Of a DNA stretch of 64,000 bases, positions 1 to 11,299 are shown piece after piece. Position 1 is the stretch's first letter. Every line of letters begins with the position of its first letter. This stretch comes from Gnetum montanum (Eukaryota; Streptophyta; Gnetopsida; Gnetales; Gnetaceae). The position numbers and the translations under genes were made by a program. Below the pieces are notes generated by a model, which was given only the letters and a program-made list of their open reading frames with translations, made no database searches and was not told where the DNA came from. The stretch is from the NCBI GenBank assembly GCA_015680685.1, contig MNCI01005856.1, positions 367,102 to 431,101 on the forward strand, in the 5' to 3' direction.

Positions 1-511
1 CCACTGGGCTACCAAGTAGTCACACTTAAATGCTCGTAACCAAGTCGTACTCGTTCCGCTTCTAGGAGTTAAGGGTGAGAGACTAATCGTGATGAGTAAC
101 CGATTCCTTGACTAGCTGTACACATCCGTAGATGCTCGTAATCAATTCGTACTCACACCATGCTATGAAAGCAATAAATAACATTAAAGAAATAACAAAT
201 AAATAAATAACAAAGTGAATGTTGCAATGATGAAGTAATCTCGATCTTTATTGCTGGTCATGTGGATGTCCAAGTACGGCACACTCGAATAAAGACACCG
301 TACAATTACATTCATCACACTGCGGGTAGACACAAGAAAAAAAATCTAACTCTAGAGGGATCAAACTGCCAGAGCTTTGCTACTCTAAAACTGGGATCCC
401 GAACAAGGGAGAGCCACATCTTATTTATAGATATGGCGGTGGACTGCGATATCATGTACGTGATATCACGGGGGATGCGATATCGCAGCCTATGCGAATC
501 ACATCTCATTA
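1..511 (-). mobile_element. Athila-type LTR, 5' part, cut by window start
   Basis: Read on the minus strand this matches the LTRs at 44,271-45,125 and 50,097-50,968, and especially the solo LTR at 19,791. It begins at 511 with TAATGAGATG (canonical TGATGAG...), then has GATATC palindromes, a TATA box, the GCAAAGCTCTGGCAGTTTGA segment shared with 19,905-19,924, and the conserved stretch ending in GACTACTTGGTAGCCCAGTGG at position 1. The rest of the LTR lies outside the window. Whether it belongs to a full element or a solo LTR cannot be seen. The short ORFs inside it are not genes. Confidence 0.8.
418..492 (-). promoter_or_regulatory. LTR promoter: GATATC palindrome cluster plus TATA box
   Basis: On the minus strand three GATATC-centred palindromes (one is GCGATATCGC) lie directly upstream of CTATAAATA. 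The same arrangement recurs in the three other LTRs of this family in the window, so it is probably the U3 promoter and enhancer. What binds it is unknown. Confidence 0.55.
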
Positions 512-1062
512 GTTGGCCACCATAGTGTACCTTTGGCTGCTATGTTTTGGTGGATGCTGGTGGTTTACAACTTCACTAATACGCCTTTGCTTCTTTTCCA
601 AGCACTCTGTAGGTTTGCCAAGTCTTTGATCTGCTAATTTGCAAACTCTCAAATTTTCCAACCCCAAAAATGTTGAGGACGTGGGTATTTATAGGTCTAG
701 GATTAGCTCGAAGTGAAAGATGATTGCCACATGGAAAAGGTGATGATTAGGACTACACTCTCCATTAGGCTAGTGGTGTTGTGTTTTTTTGTGCTCCACT
801 AGACTCTATGAGACTATGTCTATGTTCCAAAACGATTGCAAGGTACCTAAACGAAAATGAAACTTAGAGACTACACTCTCCATGCTCTCGCATGGGGTCA
901 AATGTAGTTACAATTTTAGGGTTAAAAAGGAAATAAAAAAATAAGAATTTTGCTAACTATGCTTATTGAAGGTGAGTTGAAGTTGAGTTGAGTGATGTTG
1001 CCATGTTGTGAAAGCTGCTAGAGACTATATTGGCTTACTACACTTGACTATGCTCTAGATTG
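512..1062. other. LTR-like noncoding sequence, family unresolved
   Basis: No frame is open and no domain is visible. A GTATTTATAGG TATA-like string at about 687 and the downstream ~90-bp repeats and M-type tail suggest an LTR body related to family M. The match to M1-M4 is too weak by eye to assign it. Confidence 0.35.
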
Positions 1063-1480
1063 GTGGAGAGTGTAGTCCCACAGTTAGAGAAATTTGCAAA
1101 AAAAATGGCTATGTGCTAACTATGCTCTCCACAAGAGGCTAACTATGCTTCTAATTGGGGGAGAGTATAGTCCTAACACTTGTTAGAATTTTTGGAAATT
1201 AGCCTCCAGTTTACTAAACTTGACTACACTTTGGACTAGTGGAGAGCATAGTCCCAACACTTAGAAAAAATTTTAGAAACTAGCTTTTTTGTTGACTATG
1301 CTCTTCATGGGAGGCTAACTACACTCCTATTTAGGGTGAGCATAGTCTCAAGACTTAGAAAAATCTGCAAAACATTTGGCCTTCATGCTAACTATGCTTT
1401 CCATGAGAAGCTAATTATTCTCTGGGGTAGTGGAGAGTGTAGTCCAAGTACTTAGAAAAATTTGTAGTTGGGATGATGTA
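1063..1480. repeat. ~80-97-bp tandem repeat, five degenerate units
   Basis: Units restart with GGAGAGTGTAGTCC-like strings at about 1,063, 1,160, 1,241, 1,336 and 1,432. Each holds ACTTAGAAAAATTT and a CTAACTATGCTCTCCA stretch that is nearly the reverse complement of the unit start, so each unit can fold back on itself. It lies inside the LTR-like sequence. Confidence 0.7.
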
Positions 1481-1489
1481 GTCTAGATT

Positions 1490-1790
1490 TTGGTGGTGTT
1501 TCACAATCATCATTAGAGATTAAGGTTAGTTACAACCACCATAGGAATTATTGATAAATACCATAGAGATTTAAAAGGTATAGTTGTCAAGTGTTCTATT
1601 CGGTAGTTATAACATCATGAGAAATTAAAGTATTTTATAACCACTATGAGAGTTAGTTATAACCACCATGGTAGTTAATGAGAATTAATTATAGCTACCA
1701 TGGTAGTTAGTTATAACTACCATAGATGTTAAAATTGACAAGTGTTCTATTCATATAGGACACTGAACAACTATTCCATAAATTCCCTTT
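1490..1790 (+). repeat. Family-M LTR tail with TTATAACYACCATGG repeats
   Basis: It contains several degenerate copies of GTTATAACCACCATGG followed by TTCATATAGGACACTGAACA and CCATAAATTCCC. The same tail is found at 5,465-5,640, 54,240-54,465, 55,450-55,770 and, shortened, at 57,288-57,360, so it marks the 3' end of family M in plus orientation. Confidence 0.65.
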
Positions 1791-3769
1791 CTTCTTAAAT
1801 AATAATTATTTTTTGTTTTTTTAAACAAAGTCCTAGGACAAAATTAAAATTCAACATTGTCACTTTCACAATAGTGGATGTTATATATTATACACTCTTG
1901 AGATCTTAGAAAAAGCATGTGTGAAGCGTAACCATATTAAAAAATAAAAAAAAAATTTGTCACAACATAACTTAATAATGAATGAACTTTGGCCTATTGA
2001 GAGGATGATCGATGCATATTATTGTCATCATGTGAATCCACATATGAACTATCATCAAATTTTATATTCTAGCCACCATCCACTCTAATGTCTACTTGCT
2101 TCAACTAATTCATTTGTAAAACTCTCTCCCATGTCCATTTTTATAGCTGATTGCCTTGATTTTCACTTGCTAGTTCTATGAAAATGCTCATCAGTAATCT
2201 CATCTCTAGCATTCTTATTCTCTTCATGATAGTCTTCCATGTAACAAAATGAGGGGAGAGATTATAGAAATATTAGTGTAGATATACTACAACTACTTGA
2301 GATGTCTTAGACCACTGTGCAATGTCATCAAATGGATGCATAATATGTTAAGGAATTTCATGAGCCAAAAATTTTGCAAGCATTTTGGTAGAAGAAATAT
2401 TATTACACAAGCCCAAATCTAAAATCCGCAATGAGGAGGAAGCTACATTACTCAAATGATTTTTCATAACTACAAGGATGACATTTGAGTAGTGACTAAA
2501 GTGTTGTAGTTGAACTAAAGATGGACATATGATATGATGGGAATAATAGCCCTTATTTATCAATATTCTTTGAATTCTTCTTCCAATGCTTTTCAATTCA
2601 CTCACAAATGCTTCATCAAAGAATGAACCTTAGAATTTTCCCTAATTTCTTTGATAAGAGCGACTAGTAAGCCATGGACCAAATCATGAATGGTGATGCT
2701 ATATAGTCTACTTTCCACACCACACTTTGAAGGATGAACTCCAAATTTTTCTAGGTATTTCAGTTGAAGTAGGTATCTATTGTTCAAATGCTTTACCATA
2801 GAGATTCCCTCTTTCTCAAATGCTACTAGGCCTTTAGCTATCCACATTCCTATTAATTCCTCATTTTTGATTTCCTCATCCTTTGCAAATATGTCTAGGA
2901 ATGCAAAGTTAGGCTTCACACTAAAATCAAGGGCATCAAAGCTTAGCCTTAGTGATTTAATAATAGTAATCTGAGGCTAATTCATGATAGTAATAGTAGC
3001 AATAGGTAATGGTAAGGAAGAAGAAAATGTTGATGACATTTCCATGTCTTCTAATGTGGAATTCCATTCATCCAATTGCTTGTGCATCAATATTCTTGCT
3101 ATGATAATAATGGTAAAAGGCAACACATCACATTTCTTTAGTAGCTTCATTTTCATACAAAAATTCTTCTACATATTCTAATATAAATTTTCCTCTTTGT
3201 ATCCATTCAAGATTTCTTACATCGCATCCCTGTCTTTGTGTTCTAAAAATCTCCAAAGAAATCTTGAGGCATTTCTACAGTTCAAAGTTAATGTAGTTGG
3301 TACCACATTTTCATCTTTTGTTACACTCCACAATGTCAATTTTTAGCCATCTAAGCTATAGAATTCCATAATGATCATATGGTAAATGGCCAAACATGGG
3401 TTCTCCTTGCTAATCTATTTGCCAATCAATTTATCATTTTCCATGTTTGTCATTTCCATGTACAGTGATGGGACCTTCAAGATCATGCATATCAATTTTA
3501 TGATAGCCATTGCAAGCCAATGTTCATTTATCATCATCTTTTTCATTTAAAAATGTATTTTGTCTTATATATACAAATGATGGAGGTGGGGTAGAATCAT
3601 GTTCTCTACCATTTCCTTTTGAGGTAAATAATCTAATTTCTTATTTGCTACTAGACTGTCTTTCAATCTCTAATAAGGAAATAATTTTGTAATTTAATTT
3701 TATACCCTAACAAGGTTCCAACATCATTTCATAAAGCCTGCTCCATTAAATGGATGAAATGTCCCAACA
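1790..3769 (-). mobile_element. Repeat unit N1 carrying an NBS-LRR fragment
   Basis: This ~2-kb stretch is collinear with 57,360-59,409 along its whole length, including noncoding flanks. Its minus-strand start at 3,769 reads TGTTGGGACATTTCATCC, and N2 starts TGTTGGCACATTTTGGCC at 59,409. TGTTGG is a usual LTR start, and in N1 a purine-rich tract lies immediately before it (minus strand of 3,770-3,787). The two copies sit in different surroundings: copia RT/RNase H here, copia gag at N2. This supports mobility with the gene fragment as passenger. I could not define a second terminal repeat. Confidence 0.55.
2348..3340 (-). pseudogene. Decayed NB-ARC/LRR resistance-gene fragment (copy N1)
   Basis: Minus-strand frames give, in order: a stretch ending in a GLPLA-like element (CDVLPFTIIIIARIL) followed by LDEWNSTLED; a winged-helix segment (KSLRLSFDAL, FLDIFAKDEEI, ELIGMWIAKGLVA); an MHD-like region (ITIHDLVHGL); and after a frame break an LRR start (LRILDLGLCNN). 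This is the usual order of the C-terminal half of a plant NLR immune receptor. P-loop and N-terminal domains are absent and the frame is broken by stops and shifts, so it cannot make a receptor. The copy at 57,950-59,010 shares the same truncation, which points to capture before duplication. The main open parts are 2,602-2,919 and 2,348-2,605. Confidence 0.75.
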
Positions 3770-3774
3770 TATTT

Positions 3775-4419
3775 TACCCTCCATGAGATTCTTAAGCTTC
3801 AATGGTATAAAAACCTCATTCCTAAGAAATAGAAACAAAATTTGTACAAGCGAAGCTATAGCATAAGCTACTCAGTAGAAGGGAATAGAGTGGTCAACAT
3901 GACTATTGCAACTAGAAAATTTGATCACTAAAAAACCGAAGGATCTGTTGATTTTTGATCTTCGAGGTCACCTCCCAAGTCTACATCAATGTGTCCTCAT
4001 ATCTTGAAATTTGTATGATGATGAAATGTGATTCCAAAATCTGTTGTAGTTCTCAGGTATCGCAATACCCGTTTTGTAGCTTTCCAATGTGATTCATGTA
4101 GATATTGCATGAATTGAGAAAGGTAGTTTACATCAAATTAGATATCTGGATAATTATTGTAGAGATATATTAAACTACCAACCAAATATTTATATAGTGA
4201 AGGGTTGGAAAATGAGGATTTGTCATCCTTAGTAAGTTTTTTATCAAGAGCAAGTGGTGTGTTTGAAGGATTACAATTAATCATGCCAAATTTTTGAATT
4301 AAGGATCGAGCAAATTTCATATGGCATATGGAAATTGATTTTGTTCTTTGGATAACTTGAAAACCCAAAAAATATGACATATTCCCTAAATCATACATTT
4401 TGAATTCCTTTTTCATAAC
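3775..4419 (-). pseudogene. Ty1/copia reverse transcriptase and RNase H remnant
   Basis: The minus strand encodes the C-terminal RT region (KMYDLGNMSYFLGFQV, then KYLVGSLIYL) and, after a TAG, the copia connection and RNase H start (LHESHWKATKRVLRYL, then a DVDLGGD-like version of the usual DSDWGG). It continues with decay to the purine-rich tract before 3,769. The upstream part of pol is cut off exactly where LTR M1 starts at 4,420, so M1 insertion or a later deletion removed it. Stops replace expected Trp and Gln codons. No activity is possible. Confidence 0.8.
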
Positions 4420-5690
4420 TGTTGGCAACCGTTTGGGATGCGACTGCCAATGAGTGTCCTCGAACAGGATTTAGGTGCCTGCTGGTCTCTGGCAACACCA
4501 AGGTCTAGATACCTCCAAATAAACTAAGTAGTTAATGTGTGTATGTGTGTGTGCTATTGTAGTTTGCGGTTGTGAGAAATGTAACGATTGCGTTCTGTGT
4601 AAACTACAAATGACTTACTTTAAAGAGATTCAGCCAACTTTGCCAAGTACTGTGAGTTGTTGAAAGTTTCCTATTTTGTTCAACTACCTAGACTATGCGG
4701 TCCTNGACAATTTCTAATTGAAATACCATGGAAATTCACTTTAAAGATAAAAAGAAGTTATTCTGGTCTCATCAAAATACCAAAGATTTTCTGAACCCTC
4801 TTGATTACTAAATTGTTCAATGGCATGACTACAAGCAGAGGCTCTCTTACAACAATCCCAATAGCAGTTCCTATACGTTGCACAATAACAATTTACTATG
4901 GCAAAATTTCTATGCCAAAATTTTAATAGAAATTTCTATGGCAAGTTCTTCTATGGCAAAATTTTAATAGAAATTTCTATTGGGCAACAAGAACGATAAG
5001 AGCAATCTAAAAATCCAAAAATTACTTGCCAAGGATGATACTATCTAAACCACTAGCTAAACAATTTAAACAAAACAAAAATAAAACATAACTCATAGGA
5101 CTATGACAAAGAGGCTGAAATATTTCCTTTAGCAAGGCATCTTACAAGCAATTCTTTACAAATCTTCTTTACAAATGCTCTTCTCAAGACCCCAGAGTGT
5201 GTCTTCAAGTGAGAGCCTAAGTGCTAGCTAATAGCTTTTCAAAGTATGATCTACAAAAATGTGATGTATGAGACCTCCCTGTAAAAAGTCCTTTTCTCCT
5301 TGACCCTTGAAACCTTTTTATAGGTTTCAAAGTTAGGTAGGGAAGTTACATATTCAAAAATATCTTACCTAACTTCTCTCCCAAGTAACTTGGCCAACCA
5401 ATTAGGAGATTACTTGCCCAACAACTTAGGAGGTTACTTGCCGAAAAAGTTAGGTAAGTTACAACAATTTTGGATGGTTGCAACCACCAAAGAGATTAAA
5501 AAGGCTAAAATTGACAAGTGTCCTTGGTGGTGGTTATAAACATCATGGGATTAAGGCTAAGAAGTTATAATTTTCACAAAAAATTACCACTATAGAAAAT
5601 AAAAGCTATGGTGGCCAAATGGTTATCCAATAAATTCCCTATAACCTTTCCATATAGATTATTATTAAAACTTAAATTGTAAATTTATGC
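4420..5690 (+). mobile_element. Family-M LTR, copy M1, internally shortened
   Basis: It starts TGTTGGCAACCGTTTGGGA, matching M3 at 54,466, and ends near 5,690 after the TTATAAC tail. At the single N (4,705) the sequence jumps: M2 and M4 have several hundred more bases between the GGTCCT and GACAATTTCT positions. The missing piece is therefore probably an assembly collapse and not a biological deletion. A TTTTTATAGGTTTC string near 5,315 may be its TATA box. No coding sequence is seen. Confidence 0.6.
4895..4985. repeat. Short direct repeat in M1
   Basis: CAAAATTTTAATAGAAATTTCTAT occurs twice in tandem with a short spacer, flanked by partial copies of TATGGCAAAATTTCTATG. It is a local duplication not seen in the other M copies. 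Confidence 0.7.
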
Positions 5691-5779
5691 CTGTATTAAT
5701 ATATATATTTTTTATGTTATAAATTTGAGCATGGCATCAATTAGTAAAACCTTTTTCTTTTCAAAATAAAATCAGGGTC

Positions 5780-6330
5780 AATACAAGGATGACGATTTGA
5801 TATTGTGTCGTGTGCTTCTTCTCCCTCTTTTACCTCCAGCAACCGGATGTTCCCGAATCCCTCACTGCCACAGTCTTGCAGGCATGCTTCTAGCCACCAT
5901 GATTGCTGTTGATATTGAGACTGGCTAATTTTTCTTTCTTGATTTCCTCAAGTCGTTTCAGTTCTACGTTTTCTATACATGGTGTTGTTTTCGGAGGCCC
6001 CCTCTTCTGACTGCCATGACCACATGTTGTGCTGGTGTTTAATGGCGGTGACGGTGCTGGATCTTGAGCTGAACATCACAAATGAGGAGTGGAACTCTAC
6101 TGCGGATGGCTTCCAGCCATTCAAGCCGATTCTGTAGCTTCGCCAGGTCCAGGAAGTAATTGCATTTCATGATTTTCTCGATTGCGCTTCTTCAATGGCA
6201 ATGCCTCCAGCAACAATCTACTCCTGGAATCCACGCCCGCGACGGCCAATGCTGACAGTGACGATGAGGGATCTATGTGCCACGGTGAATGCCTCGAGGA
6301 GGCTAGCATGTTGTGAGATCGAAGTTAGGG
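5780..6330 (-). other. CpG-retaining, GC-richer fragment with short open frames, unidentified
   Basis: This stretch holds roughly two dozen CpG dinucleotides in 550 bases, while surrounding repeats have almost none. On the minus strand a 62-codon frame (6,121-6,309) starts MLASSRHSPW and stops at a TGA. After the stop the same frame continues with few interruptions through PPLNTSTTCG and a charged ELKRLEEIKKEK helix-like segment to about 5,790. I recognise no domain. It could be a recently inserted or unmethylated gene fragment, or the leader or gag start of a younger element. It lies between M1 and the truncated LTR L1. Confidence 0.4.
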
Positions 6331-6889
6331 TTTCAACATACTACGGTTTCTAAAAATTGCAGAAACCTTCACACTTTTCTGAAACGCTTTGCTTGCTATT
6401 TTTCAGCAAAATGAAGATCAAATATTTATGCATGATCATTGGCCACCCATGATCCACTATTTTCTAGTTGCCCAAACACAACATTTTCCATCTTGGCTTT
6501 AATACACCAATTGTACCATGGTTGATCATTTTTTTCTCATTTTTTGGAATCAATCCCACCTGACACTATTTCTACCACCACTTCACATTGGGATAAATCT
6601 TAGAATATTTCAACGACAAATGTAGTGCAACACCATCCTCAACTTTCATTTTCTCTTCAAGGGCACACCTCTGTAGCTATGCTATCTCAAATTATTCCAT
6701 TTGACACACCTTCTACCTCAACAATGTCTACCTCACAGTAGATTCCTTCCACCTCTCGGCTAGCTCAACATCATCCAGCCTCCAACATGCTAGATACAAA
6801 TTTTACAAAGCACATGACACAAAGTTACTTTTGTGGAGACACTACTTCACCAACCTAGGATGTGGGATCTATTGAAAATGCTCTCTTCA
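6331..6889 (+). other. Noncoding or decayed sequence, weak open frame near its end
   Basis: There is no recognised feature. A Ser/Thr/Pro-rich plus-strand frame with two TAG stops runs from about 6,560 into the start of LTR L1. It has no family I know and may be chance. Confidence 0.25.
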
Positions 6890-8049
6890 CTACCCTAGAT
6901 GATGAATTTTTTGAGCTAGGTGAAGTTGATGTGATCTTCTCAATGATCTAGATGCTCATCACTCCTGATGCTATTAAACATCCTTCATTGCAATTTCAAA
7001 TATGCAACTTGGGATAATGCTGGGGGATGAGAAAAGTGAGAAATTTGGCTGAGGTTGCTCCATGCTTGGGCATGGAAATCTCAAAAATTTAGTGTTGACA
7101 CCAAAAACCCACAAGTCTCAAAGGGGGGTGTGGGGATTGCAAAGGGGGTAATAGGGTTGCAGGGGTTCCATGTTGAAAGGATCTAAGAAGCTATGTTTAT
7201 GTAAAGTTGCAAGAGCTCTAGAAAGGAAAAATTACCAAATTCTTGAAAATGCCAAATTATGGGACCTTAAAATGATGTTGGGGTATTGTTTTTATAGGTT
7301 TTGAGCCATGATTTGTTTCTACAAATTGGCTGCAAATTGCTACAAATTTCTACCTCGTACAAGTGAGATTGGTACCCAAATTTAGGGGGTTAGCATATGT
7401 AGTAAGTGCAATCCCCCCATGGCCATTCTATTTACTATAAAGAGTAACATGGGGACACCTTCTATGCTAGAGGTAGATCTTCCATGCTAAGCCTTCTACC
7501 ATCCTTTTTTGTTTGGCTGATCAACTTTGAGATCATTGGAGTGCAAAAATCTTGCTTATGTAACTTGCACACTAGGGGCATGCAGTTTCCATGTTAGGGA
7601 TGGAGCCTTCACGCTAGGGGAAAACTTCCAATCTAAGGGAGAAAAGTTTCCAAGCTATGCATGTAGTATTCATTTTGGGGGGAGAGAAAATTTTCCATGA
7701 TGAGGGGAAATCCCCTCACCTTTTAATGCTAGGGGTAAGTGATATTTATCCTCTTGAAGGTGTTTCTAACATAGAAAAGTGTATGCCCCCATAAAACCCA
7801 TTCAAAATGCCCCCATAAAACCCATCAAATTGCCAACAAAATATAGATACTAGATGAATTTTTGCATTTGGAGAATGAGGCTTTGACAACTTATAATTTA
7901 ATTTTTAGCCCCAAAAGTATGAAACATGTGAGATTTCCTCTCATGGGTTACAATCTTCACATTTACAATAAAGTTTTACCTCAAGTTTCATGGAGTGAAG
8001 GATACATGGAAAAAAAATATTATAACATGAAAATTTTCATGGTGTTTCA
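6890..8049 (-). mobile_element. Tat/Ogre-type LTR L1, 3' LTR of the orphan pol unit
   Basis: It matches L2, L3 and L4 (28,081; 40,948; 42,462) from about 6,890. Shared landmarks include the GAGAAAAGTGAGAAATTTGGCT string, the TTTATAGG(TT) motif, the paired TAGTAAGTG/TTTACTATAAA region and the terminal GGTGTTTCA at 8,041-8,049. On the minus strand the LTR starts TGAAACACC. The portion corresponding to 40,948-41,250 of L3 is missing, so its far end is truncated. It follows integrase, minisatellite and 3' UTR, which is the expected place for a 3' LTR. Confidence 0.75.
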
Positions 8050-8066
8050 ATGGCCCCTCTATGTTG
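8050..8066 (-). other. Probable polypurine tract
   Basis: Directly outside the LTR, the minus strand reads CATAGAGGGGCCAT before TGAAACACC. A purine tract next to the 3' LTR primes plus-strand DNA synthesis in LTR retrotransposons. Confidence 0.5.
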
Positions 8067-8989
8067 GTGTTTGAAGGATTAATCCAAGTAGCATTAACAA
8101 AGAATAAAAAACACCCTACAGGTCCACCACCAAACCTTCCTCTCCCCACTTGATTTGGTCATGTCAAACTATGTTAAAGAGTGCTTGTGATTAATGGGAT
8201 AAGGATAAGATCATGAGATGACAATATTATAGTCATAATGAAATATTTACAAAGGATAATAATGCATTCCAAATGTTGACATCATGGCTACAGTGTGGTA
8301 TTGACATGTTTTGAAGTGTTGGTAACTTGACAAATGTGTTTGAGGATCTAATCATTTTGCTCCAAGATTTCCTTGGCAATTGGACTTTGAGGCTTCATTT
8401 GGCCATTTGGTCTCTTGGAAATATTCTTCCATTTTTTTTGTGGGGTGAGACCTTCAGTGGGTCTTGTTGCTAGGGCTAGCTTGCTATAGTTTTCCTATTG
8501 AGTGAGTTGTGTTACACTCAATAGACTTGAGGGTTATCCCATCAAATTAGATGAGTTATGATCGATGGACTTAATATTTTTTCCACTAAATGAGTTGTAT
8601 TAAATTCAAGTGGACTTGAGGATGGATCATGATGAAGAGACATTACATGACTATAGTGCATGAGTGAAAAACATAGATCAACATTGTTTTCGAAGGTATG
8701 AAAGGCTATTGTTAGGTTATGGGGTTAGGCTTAAGGAGTTGTGCTAGAGGGAGGGTAAAGGATATAAGCACTCTTGAAATAGTAGGACAAACTTACCAAA
8801 TCATGCATATTAAGGTCACATGGTGACTTGTTATCATGATGGATTTCATCCTTGTGATGGTCCTAGGCTTCATCCGACAAACACAACTCCAAGAGGACAA
8901 GAAAACTAAGCAAACAAAACTTGTTATAACATTACAATGCATACAAGACTCATAGAATCATAAAACTAAGCTACCCATGTTACCAATGT
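8067..8989 (-). other. Noncoding 3' UTR of the Tat/Ogre pol unit
   Basis: No coding frame was found. It contains two spaced copies of a TGAGTTGTRTTA...AGTGGACTTGAGG-like segment (about 8,500-8,625). It lies between the minisatellite and the polypurine tract. Confidence 0.5.
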
Positions 8990-9285
8990 TGGTGGTTTAA
9001 GGTCATGATGGGACATGGTACTAGTTTAAGGCCCTGGGAGGCCATGGTACCATTTTAAGCTCATAGTAGATCATGATGTTGGTTTGAGGCCTTGGTAGGC
9101 CCTATCACCAGTTTTAGGCCTTGGTAGCTCATGGTGCCAATTTAAGGTCATAGCAGACCATGATGCCAATTTAAGACTTTGCTAGGCTATATCACTAGGT
9201 TTAGGCTCTACTAGGCCATGGTGTCATAAGTTTTAGGCCCTAGCAGATTGTGTTATTAGTTTAAGGCTTAGCAAGATGTGGTAAA
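8990..9285 (-). repeat. ~30-bp minisatellite, about ten units
   Basis: Degenerate units follow the pattern AGTTTAAGGCCATGGTAGGCCATGGTGCC, each with internal GGCCATGG/CCATGG dyads. The array starts within about ten bases of the integrase stop codon. Related short arrays lie at 13,000-13,075, 23,335-23,520 and 35,748-35,935. Tandem repeats in the 3' UTR just after integrase are a known trait of Tat/Ogre elements. Confidence 0.8.
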
Positions 9286-9292
9286 CGAAGCT

Positions 9293-10400
9293 CACTTCTT
9301 GATGATTATTGGATACATGTAATATGGCTTTAGATAGGAATGAATGACCAAATTGGAAAACTCATTATTTTTCATGTCAGCTATCCTAAATGCTACATTA
9401 CCATAGGCTATGATGACACAAAAGGATACTTCTGAGTTAGCTGAGAATTTACTTGCATGCTCATGGATGGCTTTGAGGACTAGTCACCTTCCTTGATCTT
9501 ATGCTTGGTCAAGTTATGGTGATGTTATCATTTCTACCTCTCCTAATAGTGTTTGATGTGAACAAGTGCTTGCATACATTGCTCCTTCACTGAGTCTAGG
9601 GCCACTATTCGTAACTCCTTTTTCTACTCATCATTGATGAAGTTGATTAAAGCCACTTGGAGTGATGGCACCTACAATTAGAAAGGTAAAACAACTTCAG
9701 AACCATAAACCAAGCTATAAGGGATTACACTAGTTCTTGTGCAATAGGTTGTTTTGTAGGTCCAAAGAGCAAGGACAAGCCCCTCATGCCATTTGCGCTT
9801 GTTGCTATTAAGCATATTTTTCAGCAAATTGATGATGGTCGTATTGCTTATTTCTAAGTTTTCATTAGATTGAGGGTAATAAGACAATGAAAATGATGCT
9901 TAATGCCTAGGTTGTGACAAAATTATTTCGTTTCATGGCTACTAAAGTGTGGTCCATTATCTGTAACTATGACGATGGGTATGCCAAAACAGGCTACCAT
10001 ATTATCCAAGATAAACTTGTAAAATTTCTCATATATGGTCTTTCTTAAGGAAATAGCTTCAACCCACTTGGTGAAGTATTTGGTTGTAGCGATGATGAAA
10101 CTATGCCGTGCGAAAGACTTAGGCATTATAGGCCCAATGATATTCAACCTCCATTGTTGAAATGAGCAAGCGATTTGAGTGATGTGCAACTTGGTTAATG
10201 ATACATGTATTAGGTTACTATGTTGTTGGCACATGTCACATCACTTAACTTTTTACATGCAGTCACTCTCCATATGGGGCTAGTATTAGTTGAACTATCT
10301 AATCTTAGTGATCATAGATCTAGGTCCTATATGTCCTCTAGAAACACCTTCATGAACATCCTATAGGACTATTCTAGCTTTTATTTTACCTAAGAACTTT
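9293..10400 (-). pseudogene. Integrase domain of the orphan pol
   Basis: The HHCC zinc region is partly visible (HEGVSRGHIG, later CDMCQQHSN). In the core the first Asp of the DDE triad is Asn (RLNIIGPI where the family has MDVIGPI). The second Asp is kept (IVTDNGPHFSS), and the Glu appears kept (YPQSNENLEISN). SLVYGSEVVLPF is the Tat-type post-core motif. The C-terminal part matches the family's LVLK...KFAPNWEGP...DYLKKYY pattern loosely. It is inactive. Confidence 0.85.
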
Positions 10401-10679
10401 AGTAATATGCCATTATAGGACCATTGATAGAATGTGTTATCACCTACAATGATATACTACATTGATTGCTTATGTATAACGTCCTTTTGAGTAGTAGTTA
10501 GGTCTTATGAGGGCTCATCATGTATAAGGTAAGATTTGATATCATCATACCACTCCTTGGCAAGAGTAGTATGAATGATGACCTCAAAGGTATCCTCAGT
10601 GTTTTGCATGATGGGAATAGCATAGTCCATGATCAAGGTGGGTAACTTACTAAACACATCTAGAATTACACTATGGGCC

Positions 10680-11210
10680 AATGTTGCAATTGCATTGGCT
10701 ATGGTGTTCTCATTTCAGGGTATGTGCTAGATATCCATGTCTAGAAATTGTTGCAAAAATTATTTTCCTAGGTCATAGTAAGGTTCTAAATGTTTGGCTT
10801 TACATGCATGGACCTTGGTTAACTATAAGTTTTGAATCACCTTTGATCATTAAGTGTCTAATTCCTAGGTCACAAGCTATCATAATCCCTTTGATGAAAC
10901 CCTCATACTTTGCTATGTTGTTGATACATGAAAACTCAAAACAATAGGCAAATGGTCAGATTTCACCAAATGAAAATGTTATGATGATAAAAAAATTGGT
11001 CCCATGGGTAATTTAAGCTTTGTCAAAGTGCATGACTACCTCATAACCCTTGAGCACTTGGCTAACAATGTTAGTATGCTCATAAGGGAACTCAAGGTCT
11101 ATGGTTGCTTGTTCATCAATAGGTGAAACCATAAGTTGTATTGCTATAGCTTGACCTTTCATTGAGGATTGAGAGATGTAATGAAGGTTAAACTTCATAG
11201 TTATGGTTTT
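10680..11210 (-). pseudogene. RNase H domain of the orphan pol
   Basis: It begins with the Tat-type boundary string QSSMKGQAIA (usually KGQALADFL). Then come GYEVVMHFDKA (Asp of the MYFDGA box kept, Gly lost), a PFAYCFEFSCINNIAKYEGF match to the NNIAEYEAL box with Glu changed to Lys, and KGDSKLIVNQ with its Asp. It joins RT upstream and the zinc-binding region downstream. A plus-strand ORF at 10,681-10,947 is only its antisense shadow. Confidence 0.8.
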
Positions 11211-11299
11211 TCATTGGGCTATATGACTACTTTCGTAAATGTTAGTTGTTATGGCTATAAGCACATTGTCTTTGCAAATGATGTTAACTTGGCTTCTAA

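Noticed and set aside
6121-6309. 62-codon minus-strand ORF considered as an intact small gene
   Set aside because: The frame continues in recognisable form past its stop and no family is known, so it is described only as part of an unidentified fragment.
8990-9285. Minisatellite considered as CRISPR
   Set aside because: Units abut directly with no spacers between them.
10681-10947. 88-codon plus-strand ORF
   Set aside because: It is the exact antisense shadow of the RNase H domain on the minus strand.
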